Notes: a model not told the origin generated them from the sequence alone. 64,000 bases of DNA from Actinomycetes bacterium (GCA_021798955.1 JAJZBK010000005.1:73059-137058); one strand, 5' to 3'; shown: positions 9,466 through 16,575, numbered from the stretch's first letter. Made by a program: numbers and translations.

Positions 9466-9556
9466 CTGGTCGTCGACACTGCCCGAGCCGGTGTCGGAGG
9501 CTGGTGGCCCACCATGGGCCGAGCGTACCGGGAGGGCTGCCCCGGTGACAGAGGCG

Positions 9557-9588
9557 CTTCCCCCGACCGCCGTGTCGGTCGGGGGAAG
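9557..9588. promoter_or_regulatory. 13-bp perfect inverted repeat in a divergent promoter region
   Basis: CTTCCCCCGACCG (9557-9569) is exactly complementary to 9576-9588 across a 6-base loop. It lies between two divergent genes, so it cannot be a terminator for either. A TAGGTT box at 9602-9607 would start transcription at or next to the GTG at 9615, which puts the palindrome at about the -35 region. It may be an operator. Confidence 0.5.
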
Positions 9589-9614
9589 GCCGCTGTCGAG
9601 GGTAGGTTGGCCTG

Positions 9615-10175
9615 GTGTCGGACCGGGGCAAGCTCCGCATCGTGACCCTGTGCACGGGCAACGCCGCCCGGTCGGTGATGGCCGGAGCCCTGCTCGTGAG
9701 GCTGGCCGCAGAGGTGAGGCTCGACGTGCGCACGGCCGGGACCCATGTGGTGGAGGGGCAGCCGATGAGCCGGCGGACGCGCGACGCGCTCGCTGCCGCA
9801 GGGGCTCGGGCGGACGGTCACCGGAGCCACCAGGTGACCGACGAGGACCTCGTCGGCGCCGATCTCGTGGTCGCGCTGGCGGGTGAGCACGTCGCCTACG
9901 TCCGACGCGTCCACCCCGGAGCGGCCGACCGGACGGGCACCCTCAAGCGGCTCTGTCGCGACCTTCCACCCGCCCCGGGCCCGCTCGCTCAGCGGGTCGG
10001 CGCCCTTCGGCTCGACGCGGTCGAGCTCGAGCCCTGGGAGGACGTCCCTGATCCGGCCGGGGGTGAGGACGCGGACTACCTCGCCTGCGTGCTCGAGCTA
10101 GAGCGCCTCACGGCCGAGCTGGCCAGGCGTCTGGGGCTCGGCGCCGGACCGGCCTCGGCAGCCGTGCCGGCCTGA
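9615..10175 (+). CDS. Low-molecular-weight protein tyrosine phosphatase-like protein
   Basis: This 186-residue cytoplasmic protein has the LMW-PTP/arsenate reductase fold. The phosphate loop is CTGNAARS near the N-terminus (C-x5-R-S; catalytic Cys about residue 13) and the general-acid loop is VPDPAGGEDADY near the C-terminus. Both catalytic parts are present, so it should be an active phosphatase on protein or small-molecule phosphoesters. A second Cys typical of many members is replaced by Ala in the loop. GTG 9615 may be leaderless, with a TAGGTT box 8-13 bases upstream. It is unlinked to a tyrosine kinase or capsule locus, although GDP-mannose dehydratase lies 9 kb away. Confidence 0.85.
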   Translation: MSDRGKLRIVTLCTGNAARSVMAGALLVRLAAEVRLDVRTAGTHVVEGQPMSRRTRDALAAAGARADGHRSHQVTDEDLVGADLVVALAGEHVAYVRRVHPGAADRTGTLKRLCRDLPPAPGPLAQRVGALRLDAVELEPWEDVPDPAGGEDADYLACVLELERLTAELARRLGLGAGPASAAVPA

Positions 10176-10185
10176 CTAGTTGCGC

Positions 10186-10229
10186 CGTTGCAGCAGTCGC
10201 CGTTGCAGCAGTCGCCGTTGCAGCTGCCG
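10186..10229. repeat. 15-bp tandem repeat, about 2.9 copies
   Basis: The unit CGTTGCAGCAGTCGC occurs at 10186-10200 and 10201-10215, with a diverging third copy to 10229. It begins 10 bases after the phosphatase stop codon, in the gap before the convergent DUF4395 gene. Confidence 0.85.
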
Positions 10230-10275
10230 GGGTTGGGAGTCGGGCCAGCCCCGGCCTTCCGGGGACCGGGCGAGG

Positions 10276-10791
10276 TCAGTTGGCCGATCGGGCGAGCTCG
10301 GGATGTCGCAGGGTGAGGTCGGCGCAGGATGCGCACGCTGATTCCGGCACCAGCCCGACCCGGATCAGGAGACCGAACGTCTTGCAGCCGAGGCACAGCC
10401 CGAAGGCGGCCTCGAGGAAGGCGGCAGCAGCCAGTGCCACCAGCACCGCCTTGCCGGCCGGGCCGAAACCGAGGCCGGTCCACAGCACGGCAGCCGTGGT
10501 GGAGAAGACGACGCCCACGCCCTGGGCGAACCGCTTGGGCGGCCCGTCCACCAGGCGGGGTTCGAGAGGGAGACGGGGGGCAACCACCCGGGTGGCCAGT
10601 TGGCCGAGTGGGCTGAGGGTCGGGCCGGTGAGCACTCGGGCCCAGAACCCGAGGCAGACGACGACGACCAACCACGGCAGGTCGAGGGAGACGGCGGCGA
10701 TGCACATGGTCACGACGCCGGTCGCCACCGTACGGGCGGCGTACTCGTTCACCGGGTTCGGGAAGGTGAACAGCGATCGTGCGGTGCGCAT
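10276..10791 (-). CDS. DUF4395 family membrane protein
   Basis: The protein has 171 residues and four predicted membrane segments (about 24-50 as a split pair, 95-135 and a hydrophobic stretch after it). FPNPVNEYAARTVA near the N-terminus is the hallmark of DUF4395. The pair CLGCK (near residue 142) and the late C-ASC motif (ESACASC) are conserved thiols. Members are often found near rhodanese or thioredoxin genes, so a role in sulfur or redox handling is possible, but the function is unknown. ATG 10791 follows GAGGAGG. Two repeated near-palindromes upstream suggest repression by a TetR-like factor. Confidence 0.85.
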   Translation of the reverse strand: MRTARSLFTFPNPVNEYAARTVATGVVTMCIAAVSLDLPWLVVVVCLGFWARVLTGPTLSPLGQLATRVVAPRLPLEPRLVDGPPKRFAQGVGVVFSTTAAVLWTGLGFGPAGKAVLVALAAAAFLEAAFGLCLGCKTFGLLIRVGLVPESACASCADLTLRHPELARSAN

Positions 10792-10850
10792 GGGTCCTCC
10801 TCGCTGGCACCCGCCGCTGGTTGCGCCCGGTGCCGTCCTAGACCGAAACC

Positions 10851-10889
10851 TTACCAGATCGGTCAGATATGTACTTTACCAATTTGGTC
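10851..10889. promoter_or_regulatory. Two direct copies of a near-palindrome upstream of the DUF4395 gene
   Basis: TTACCAGATCGGTC (10851-10864) and TTACCAATTTGGTC (10876-10889) are direct repeats 25 bases apart, about two helix turns and a half. Each is itself nearly palindromic (ACCA...TGGT, GACC-type ends). They sit in the only AT-rich part of the gap, 60-98 bases upstream of the DUF4395 ATG. The shape is like a TetR-family operator bound by two dimers; the regulator is not identified. Confidence 0.5.
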
Positions 10890-10910
10890 GGGTATTGGCC
10901 CGCAGGTGCC

Positions 10911-11007
10911 AGCGGGTGCCAGCGGGTGCCAGCGGGTGCCAGCGGGTGCCAGCGGGTGCCAGCGGGTGCCAGCGGGTGCCAGCGGGTGCCAGCGGGTGCC
11001 AGCGGGT
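10911..11007. repeat. 10-bp tandem repeat, 9.7 copies
   Basis: AGCGGGTGCC is repeated nine times exactly plus a partial copy, with a degenerate lead-in from 10902. It fills the space between the putative operator of the DUF4395 gene and the 3' end of a ferritin-like gene (stop at 11026). Confidence 0.95.
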
Positions 11008-11025
11008 CGCTAGGAGCCAGGCCGC

Positions 11026-11868
11026 TCAGGCAGCGAGCTCGGTCGTCCCGGCCCGAGGGGCCGGCCGGCCGCCTGTCTCGGCACCGCCCACGCCGCCGCC
11101 GGTGGCTCCGGCCAGGAGCCGGAGCCCAGCCAGACTGGGCAGCTGGTCCACCCGCCGGTCGATCCGGGCGGCAGCAGCGGCACCGTCAGTACCGCTGAAG
11201 AGGTAGCCGGCCAGGAAGCGGACCTCCGAGTCGGGCATGACGCCGCTCCCCACCGGCGCCCACCACCGGCGCAGGGCCCACCGCGTCAGGCGTCGAGCCG
11301 TCGCCGAGCTGTCCAGCCGCTGGCGGGCCCGCGACGCGTAGAAGTCGATGTGCCGGCCTTCCTGACGCATGATCCGCCGGAGGAGCTCGGTGAGCACGGG
11401 ATGTCCGGCCAGGGCCGCCAACCGCGCGTAGGCGGCCTGGGTCGTCCATTCGTTGACCGCTCCCCACGCCAGGTGGACGGTGACGATGTGCGGGGTGGCC
11501 GCCGAGGCCAGCTGGAAGGCGACGGGGCGGAGGCTGTCACGGCGGGGGAGACGGGCCCGGGTGGCGGCGACTCGGGACGCGCCGGACGGTTCGGCGTGGG
11601 CGTCGAGGACCCGGGCGATGGCCTCGCCGTGCCAGTGCTCCTCGTAGTTCCAGAAAGTGAGGAAGGAGGTGATCTCCGGATCGCGATGGGCCCGGGTCAC
11701 GAGCACGTCGCGCAGATAGCAGACGGTGTGGCTCTCGACGTCGTGCATGTACCGCAGGCACCGGAGGGCGTCGGGATCGAGCGGGGTGTCGCGGAACGAG
11801 TCGAAGTCGAGGCCGTCGCAGTCGAGACGCGCCGAGCGCCGGGCGAAGGTGTCGAGGTCGGTGTGCAT
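11026..11868 (-). CDS. Ferritin-like di-iron domain protein (cytoplasmic)
   Basis: This 280-residue protein has no signal peptide or clear membrane segment. Two helix-pair motifs supply iron ligands: NYEEHWHGEAI (ExxH type, about residues 72-82) and QEGRHIDFYASRARQRL (E-x2-H, about 165-180). The N-terminal ESHTVCYLRD adds a further acidic position. Such folds occur in ferritins, rubrerythrins and di-iron oxidases; which activity applies is not clear. The last 40 residues are Gly/Ala-rich and look disordered. ATG 11868 lies 7 bases after a SigK-like -10 element, so the mRNA is probably nearly leaderless. A strong terminator (11941-11970) separates it from the upstream operon, so it forms its own unit. 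Confidence 0.8.
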   Translation of the reverse strand: MHTDLDTFARRSARLDCDGLDFDSFRDTPLDPDALRCLRYMHDVESHTVCYLRDVLVTRAHRDPEITSFLTFWNYEEHWHGEAIARVLDAHAEPSGASRVAATRARLPRRDSLRPVAFQLASAATPHIVTVHLAWGAVNEWTTQAAYARLAALAGHPVLTELLRRIMRQEGRHIDFYASRARQRLDSSATARRLTRWALRRWWAPVGSGVMPDSEVRFLAGYLFSGTDGAAAAARIDRRVDQLPSLAGLRLLAGATGGGVGGAETGGRPAPRAGTTELAA

Positions 11869-11875
11869 GCAAGGT

Positions 11876-11902
11876 GTTCGTCGCCGTCGAGGTCCCGGAT
11901 GG
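11876..11902 (-). promoter_or_regulatory. SigK-type promoter of the ferritin-like gene
   Basis: On the minus strand: CCATCC (11902-11897), 15 bases, then ACGAAC (11881-11876) and a 7-base gap to the ATG. The cupredoxin promoter has the same geometry and shares GGGAC after the -35 and ACC after the -10. As recalled, M. tuberculosis SigK uses CCATCC and CCGAAT with about 17 bases between. The SigK/RskA genes lie 2.5 kb away. Confidence 0.65.
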
Positions 11903-11940
11903 CCATCGTCAACCCGTTCTCGATCGAGTGCGCGGACGCA

Positions 11941-11970
11941 CCACGACCGGCCCGAGCGGGCCGGTCGTGG
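11941..11970 (-). terminator. Strong hairpin after the cupredoxin/ferritin-like operon
   Basis: A perfect 13-base stem (11941-11953 with 11958-11970) closes on a 4-base loop. It lies 30-59 bases beyond the stop of the Tat lipoprotein gene and before the separate promoter of the next ferritin-like gene. There is no U tract, as is common in high-GC actinobacteria. Confidence 0.7.
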
Positions 11971-11999
11971 CGCGATGCCCGGTTGCCCGGGGCCGTGGG

Positions 12000-12794
12000 T
12001 CAGCCCTTCAGGTCGGAGACGGGCCGGGCACCGGAAGTCGGGCTGAACGCGTTGGGCACGGGGTATTGGCCCAGGGCGAACAAGAGGATGGCTGCATGCT
12101 GCAGCTCGACCGGCTGGATGCTGGCTGCCACCTTGACAGCGGACGTCGACGACAGGCTGCCGATCCCTGCTTGGTAGGTGGCGGCTGCCACGTCCTCGAG
12201 CGACAGTGCCAGCTTGGCCAGGCCGACGACGTCGTGGACCTGGCCGAGCTGCTGGGTGATCATCGGTCCGAGGACGGGGTCGGGCGCGGTGATGGCCTTG
12301 TGGCCGGCTGCGGTGAGGATCGAGTTCCACGCCTGGCCGTGCTGGGCGTGCTGGCTCCTCGCCGTGGTGGCGAAGGTGACGACCGCGGGTGGCACGGTGC
12401 CGAGCTTTCCGGCCGTTGCCGCCCGGATGCCGGCGTCGTACGCACCGACGGCCAGGTTCTCGAGGCTGGCGGCCAGGCCGGCGACGGCCAGGTCGCCGGT
12501 CAGCGTGGCCGGGGAGGACGTCGCGTGGGGGGAGCCGACGGCCTTGGAGGAACCGACGGCTCCCGACGAGCACGCGGCCAGCAGCGCCCCACCGGCCACC
12601 GCCCCGGCGCCGACGAGGAAGCCCCGCCGGCTGGTGCGGACGTGCTCGGTCCACTCGCCCACGGCCTGGTGCAGCCGAGGCAGGGACACCTCGTGGTGGA
12701 TGGCCTCGAGGTCTCGGGTCATGGCGGTCAGCTCGACCTCGGTCCCGGCGAAGGACCCGTCTGCGGGCCTGGTGGTCGTGCGGCGGAATCTCAT
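12000..12794 (-). CDS. Ferritin-like Tat lipoprotein
   Basis: The protein has 264 residues. After about 50 cytoplasmic residues comes a twin-arginine signal, TSRRGFLVGAGAVAGGALL, ending in the lipobox LLAAC; the mature part is thus exported folded and lipid-anchored. The mature domain is a four-helix ferritin-like bundle with LASLENLAVGAYDAG, RSQHAQHGQAW, LSLEDVAAATYQAG and PVELQHAAILL. One ligand motif reads HAQH where an E-x2-H is expected, so metal binding may be altered. ATG 12794 follows AAGGAG and overlaps the stop of the upstream paralogue by four bases (ATGA). Folded export suits a protein that takes up its metal in the cytoplasm. Confidence 0.82.
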   Translation of the reverse strand: MRFRRTTTRPADGSFAGTEVELTAMTRDLEAIHHEVSLPRLHQAVGEWTEHVRTSRRGFLVGAGAVAGGALLAACSSGAVGSSKAVGSPHATSSPATLTGDLAVAGLAASLENLAVGAYDAGIRAATAGKLGTVPPAVVTFATTARSQHAQHGQAWNSILTAAGHKAITAPDPVLGPMITQQLGQVHDVVGLAKLALSLEDVAAATYQAGIGSLSSTSAVKVAASIQPVELQHAAILLFALGQYPVPNAFSPTSGARPVSDLKG

Positions 12795-13675
12795 GACCGT
12801 GCTCCTTCGGTTGCGGGTCGCGCCTGGTTGGTCGGGAAGAAGGCTGCAGGGAAGCCGACGGAGCCGGCAGCGGCCGGCAGGTTGGCCACGTTCCCCGGGG
12901 CCAGCGTGACGAGCTGGGGAGAGTTGGCCTGCAGGAGGGCCTGTACGGCGCGGAGGACAGCGGCGTGCTGGGCCTCGACACCCATGATCGACGCCGTCGT
13001 CTTCTTGGCGTTGGCGTCGTGAAGCGCGGCGACGTTTGCCACGTAGGTCTCGGCGGCGGTCTGCTCGAGCTCCAGGGCGAGTGCCACCACGGGGGCCGGC
13101 GAGGTGAGGCCGGGCACGGCCGCGTTGACCACCTTGACGAGAGCCGGGTCGGGGCTGTTCTGGGGCGCCCCGCCGAGGGTGGTGATGGCGGCGTTGAAGG
13201 CCTGGGCGTGCTCCTGGTGCTGCTTCTTGGTCGTGGTGACGAAGGCTTTGATCACCGGGTTGGCGGACGACCCGCCGATGAACGGCAGGGTGAGGGCGGT
13301 CGTGTAGGTGCTGACCGCCAGGGCTTCGATCGACGCCGCCGTCTGGAGGACCTGGACGTCGGTCGGGGAAGCGGCGAACGCCGGCGTGGACAGCGCCGCC
13401 TGGAGGGCGGCGCCGATCCCGGCAGCGGCCAGCAGCCCGCCCCCGAAGGCGGCGCCGGTGAGGCCGGACACCCTCGTGGCCGCCAGCGCGACGGTGTCCT
13501 CCGGGTCGCTGCTCACCTCACGCTCGCCCGAGGTCTCGACCAGCTCGTCGAGCGCGCCTGCAGTGGTTCGCATGGCGTCGGCGTGGAGATCCTGCGACTC
13601 CTCGAGGAGCAGGCGCATCTCGCGCTGGTCGACGTCGACGGGCGGTGCCGCACCGGGGGGGACGGGTGTGGACAT
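12791..13675 (-). CDS. Ferritin-like exported/membrane protein
   Basis: A 294-residue paralogue of the next gene. Residues 1-80 are acidic and helical (REMRLLLEESQDLHADAMR); a hydrophobic segment GGGLLAAAGIGAALQAAL with AFA-ASP may be a signal or membrane anchor near residue 105. The ferritin-like bundle then shows all four expected positions: AASIEALAVSTY, KKQHQEHAQAF, LELEQTAAETY and GVEAQHAAVL. ATG 13675 follows AGGAGGAG; the longer open frame upstream has no such site. It sits second in the operon with the cupredoxin and is translationally coupled to the following lipoprotein gene. A role in periplasmic metal handling is likely but unproved. Confidence 0.8.
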   Translation of the reverse strand: MSTPVPPGAAPPVDVDQREMRLLLEESQDLHADAMRTTAGALDELVETSGEREVSSDPEDTVALAATRVSGLTGAAFGGGLLAAAGIGAALQAALSTPAFAASPTDVQVLQTAASIEALAVSTYTTALTLPFIGGSSANPVIKAFVTTTKKQHQEHAQAFNAAITTLGGAPQNSPDPALVKVVNAAVPGLTSPAPVVALALELEQTAAETYVANVAALHDANAKKTTASIMGVEAQHAAVLRAVQALLQANSPQLVTLAPGNVANLPAAAGSVGFPAAFFPTNQARPATEGARS

Positions 13676-13764
13676 GGTGCTCCTCCTGGTTGGTTTCTGT
13701 CGGGTGTGGACGAGTCGGTTCGTTCGGGTGGGACGCCAGAGCAGTCCTCGGTGGCGGGCGTCCG

Positions 13765-14196
13765 TCACCCGGAGACGACGAGGGTCCCGGTCATGAACTG
13801 GTGGACGGTGCAGTAATAGGGGTACGTGCCGTCCTTGGTGGGGGCGACGATGGTGACCGACTGGCCCGGCTGGATGAGACCGGTGTTGAACGCTCCCGAC
13901 CGCGACGTGAGGGTGTGGGCGACGGCGTCGGTGTTCGTCACCGTCACGTGGGCGCCGGGCCGGACCGTCAGCGTCGCCGGGTGGTAGGCGAAGCTCGAGA
14001 TGGTGATGGTCGGCCTCCCGGACCCGGCGGCCGCATCGCGTGCCGGCGACGACGAGCAGGCGGTGGCCAGGATCCCGACGGTGGCCAGGGCAGCCGCGGC
14101 GGCGACCCGGTGGTGCGTGTGCCGGCCGGATTGCCGACGGCGCTGGTGGCGGCCGGTCTGGTTGGCGGGGGCGGTGGCGGCTTCGGTGACGTGCAT
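13765..14196 (-). CDS. Cupredoxin-domain lipoprotein (plastocyanin-like)
   Basis: A 143-residue protein with a basic N-terminus, a hydrophobic stretch and lipobox ILATAC (Cys about 47), so it is an exported lipoprotein. The mature domain is a plastocyanin-type cupredoxin: SSFAYHPATLTVRPGAHVTV, the first copper His in AVAHTLTS, and the Cys-His-Met cluster YYCTVHQFMTG close to the C-terminus. All four type 1 copper ligands are visible. It may shuttle electrons or bind copper outside the membrane. The start at 14196 is chosen because a SigK-like promoter ends 7 bases upstream. It is first in an operon with two ferritin-like genes. Confidence 0.87.
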   Translation of the reverse strand: MHVTEAATAPANQTGRHQRRRQSGRHTHHRVAAAAALATVGILATACSSSPARDAAAGSGRPTITISSFAYHPATLTVRPGAHVTVTNTDAVAHTLTSRSGAFNTGLIQPGQSVTIVAPTKDGTYPYYCTVHQFMTGTLVVSG

Positions 14197-14203
14197 GCCC
14201 GGT

Positions 14204-14230
14204 GTTCGAAGCCGGCGGCGTCCCGGATGA
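14204..14230 (-). promoter_or_regulatory. SigK-type promoter of the cupredoxin operon
   Basis: On the minus strand: TCATCC (14230-14225), a 15-base spacer, TCGAAC (14209-14204), then 7 bases to the ATG. It matches the promoter at 11876-11902 in both boxes, in spacing and in distance to the start codon. Transcription should begin within a base or two of the ATG. Confidence 0.65.
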
Positions 14231-14351
14231 CGGCCTGATGCGGCAACCCCCGGGAGACGGAGTCCTCCTTGGCGGTCGTGGGGCGCGATGCTGGCACTAC
14301 GGTGTGCCCATGCCCGGGAGCGCCGGCGGCGACGCGCGGCCCACCCCACCC

Positions 14352-14379
14352 TCATCCGGACCGGGTCCCGGTTCCGAAG
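14352..14379 (+). promoter_or_regulatory. SigK-type promoter of the sigma factor gene (autoregulation)
   Basis: TCATCC (14352-14357), 16 bases, CCGAAG (14374-14379), then 8 bases to the ATG at 14388. It is the third copy of the same element in 2.5 kb. An ECF sigma gene carrying its own promoter is the usual arrangement. Confidence 0.55.
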
Positions 14380-14387
14380 GACGGGGC

Positions 14388-14972
14388 ATGGAGCCCGACC
14401 TGCAGCAGGTGAGCGATGCCGCCCTGGTCGTCTCGATCGGTCGCTGGAGCGAGGCGGCGCTGGCCGAGGCCTACCGACGTCATGGCGGGGCCGTCCTGGC
14501 GCTTGCCCGGCGGGTCATCCGCAACCAGCAGGCTGCCGAGGAGGTCGTGCAAGAGGTCTTCCTCGACCTGTGGCGCAGCCCGGAGCGTTTCGACGCCCAG
14601 CGGGGGACGCTGCGATCGTTCCTCTTGGCGAGGACCCACGGCAAGTCGGTCGACGTGGTGCGCTCCGAGAGCTCGCGCCGGGCCCGCGAGGACCGAACCG
14701 CCCGTGAGACGGCCACGGCCGGCTACGACCTCGAGCACCAGGTGTGGGACCTGGCCGTCGCCGGATCCGTGCGCGAGGCCCTGGACGACCTCCCACCGGA
14801 GGTGCGCCAGCCGATCGAGCTGGCCTACTTCGGTGGTCACACGTACAAAGAGGTGGCAGCGATGCTCGAGACCCCCGAGGGGACCGTGAAGAGCCGCATC
14901 CGGGCCGGTCTGGGCCGCCTGCGCAGCACGCTGGCCGAGCGCGGCGTCGAGCCGGCGGGGGTGGAGCGATGA
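14388..14972 (+). CDS. ECF RNA polymerase sigma factor, SigK-like
   Basis: This 194-residue protein contains sigma region 2 (AEEVVQEVFLDLWRSPERF, about 50-68) and region 4 (LPPEVRQPIELAYFGGHTYKE and EGTVKSRIRAGLGRLR), with no region 1 or 3, as in ECF factors. The best match is the SigK group, because the next gene, overlapping by ATGA, encodes an RskA-type anti-sigma factor. The longer frame upstream of 14388 runs through the promoter. It probably directs transcription of itself, the cupredoxin operon and the ferritin-like gene, all of which carry the same promoter element. The signal is unknown; the targets point to metal or redox stress outside the membrane. Confidence 0.9.
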   Translation: MEPDLQQVSDAALVVSIGRWSEAALAEAYRRHGGAVLALARRVIRNQQAAEEVVQEVFLDLWRSPERFDAQRGTLRSFLLARTHGKSVDVVRSESSRRAREDRTARETATAGYDLEHQVWDLAVAGSVREALDDLPPEVRQPIELAYFGGHTYKEVAAMLETPEGTVKSRIRAGLGRLRSTLAERGVEPAGVER

Positions 14973-15865
14973 CCGGCTCCGGCGGCGCCGTGCCGTCCCG
15001 CACCCACGAGGAGATCCAGGAGCTCCTCGGCGCCTACGCACTCGATGCCCTAGAGCCCGACGAGGCGGCCGAGGTGGAGGCGCATCTGGTGGGCTGCCCG
15101 CGGTGTGCGGCCGAGGTGGACGCCCATCGGGACGTGGCTGGCCTGCTCGGCAACGGGGGGGAAGAGGTGCCCGCCGCCCTGTGGGACCGGATCGCCGAGC
15201 AGCTGCCTGCCCGGCGGAGCGGATCTGTCGCCGCCGAGGCGCCGGGGTGGGAGGCGCTGGCTGGCCGCCTCGATCGCCCGGGCGGTGGGGGCTCAGCGCT
15301 GTCGGGGAGCCCGTCCCCGGTTGCCGGCGGGAGCATGTCCACGGGCGCGGTGGTCCTCCGGGGGCGGTGGCCCGGCCACAGGTGGGTCCGCATGGCCACC
15401 GCCGTCGCCGCCGCCGCCGCCGTGCTCGCCGTCGTGCTCGGTGTTCAGGTGGCCCGACTCGACCACCGGGTGGGCCAGCTCCAGGCGGACGCGGCCCGCC
15501 CCGCCCTGTCCCGGGCCGTGGCCGCCGCCCTGGAGGACCCGACCTCCCAGCGGGTCCGGCTTGTCCCACCGGTCGGCTCGGCCGCTCCGGGTGCCGAGGT
15601 CACCCTGGTCCTGACTGGCTCGGGGACGGGCTACCTCGTGGCCCAGGGGCTGGACCCACTCGGCCCGGGGCGCACCTACCAGCTATGGGCCGTCCTGCCC
15701 GCCGGCGCCGTCTCGCTGGGCCTCCTCGGCCCCCATCCGACCGAAGCCGCCTTCGGCCTCGACCCCGGGGTCCCTGTGCCCACCTTCGCCATCACCGCCG
15801 AGCGCGCCGGCGGTGCGGTGGCGCCCACCTCCCGACCGGTGGTCGAGGGGTCGGTCGCGGCCTGA
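14969..15865 (+). CDS. Anti-sigma factor, RskA family
   Basis: This 298-residue membrane protein has an N-terminal anti-sigma domain with the zinc motif H-x3-C-x2-C (AHLVGCPRCAAE, about 39-50) following EIQELLGAYALDALEPDEA. One membrane segment (about residues 142-162, MATAVAAAAAVLAVVLGVQV) leads to an outside domain with RskA features: VTLVLTGSGTGYLVAQGL, TYQLWAVLPAG and PVPTFAITAERAGG. RskA proteins hold SigK at the membrane until cut by regulated proteolysis. The start overlaps the sigma stop by four bases, giving matched synthesis. Confidence 0.92.
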   Translation: MTGSGGAVPSRTHEEIQELLGAYALDALEPDEAAEVEAHLVGCPRCAAEVDAHRDVAGLLGNGGEEVPAALWDRIAEQLPARRSGSVAAEAPGWEALAGRLDRPGGGGSALSGSPSPVAGGSMSTGAVVLRGRWPGHRWVRMATAVAAAAAVLAVVLGVQVARLDHRVGQLQADAARPALSRAVAAALEDPTSQRVRLVPPVGSAAPGAEVTLVLTGSGTGYLVAQGLDPLGPGRTYQLWAVLPAGAVSLGLLGPHPTEAAFGLDPGVPVPTFAITAERAGGAVAPTSRPVVEGSVAA

Positions 15866-15900
15866 CGCCGGCCACCCGCTTCGGGGGACCGGCCGCGGGA

Positions 15901-16575
15901 TCAGACCCGGTGGACCTGGCGGAGCCCGGCCCAGGCGAAGTTGGAGACGCGGGTGGCCAACAGGAGAGCTTCGTCGGCCCCGGCCGTGCCGTGGTCACCG
16001 CGTGAGGCGATCCAGTGGCGGCCGACCCCTTCGGCCATGCCCACCACCGCGTAGGCGAGCGTGCGCCGGTGCTCGTCGTCGAGCCCGGCGTCGATGAGGG
16101 GGTCGATGGCCTCGGCGATGGTGTCCTCGACTCGCCGGAGGGAGACGCCGAGCTCGGGGTCCCCGGCTTCGCCGTCACGGCCATAGAGGAGCCGGAAGGC
16201 ACCCTGCTGGCTGGTCATGAGGGAGAAGTAGGCGAGGAAGCCCCGCTCGACCTGCTGACGGGGTCCGTCGGCGGTGGTCGTCGCCGTGCGGATGTCGTCG
16301 ATGAGCTGGGCGGCCACCGTCTCCATGAGCTCGAGGTAGAGCGCCCGCTTGGAAGCGAAGTGCTGGTAGAGGAGGGGCTTGGTGACCCCCGCCGCCTCGG
16401 CGATGTCGTCCATGGTCGTCGCCCCGAAGCCCCGTTCGGCGAAGAGGCGAAGGGCGACGTCGCGGAGCTGGCGACCCCGGGCGGAGGCGCTCAGACGTCG
16501 GGTGGGAGGAGGAAGGACGGCTGCGCTGTCACCGTCGTCGTCGACCGTGCTGTCCTGCCCGACGGACGTGACCAT
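15901..16575 (-). CDS. TetR-family transcriptional regulator
   Basis: A 224-residue repressor-like protein. After a 28-residue acidic tail comes the TetR DNA-binding domain: LRDVALRLFAERGFGATTMD and IAEAAGVTKPLLYQHFASKR. The C-terminal ligand-binding half is helical and without a recognised ligand motif. The start at 16575 lies inside the 3' end of the glycosyltransferase reading frame, overlapping by 85 bases on the same strand; this overlap arose because that frame reads through repeat DNA. It converges on the rskA gene. Its target is unknown. Confidence 0.88.
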   Translation of the reverse strand: MVTSVGQDSTVDDDGDSAAVLPPPTRRLSASARGRQLRDVALRLFAERGFGATTMDDIAEAAGVTKPLLYQHFASKRALYLELMETVAAQLIDDIRTATTTADGPRQQVERGFLAYFSLMTSQQGAFRLLYGRDGEAGDPELGVSLRRVEDTIAEAIDPLIDAGLDDEHRRTLAYAVVGMAEGVGRHWIASRGDHGTAGADEALLLATRVSNFAWAGLRQVHRV

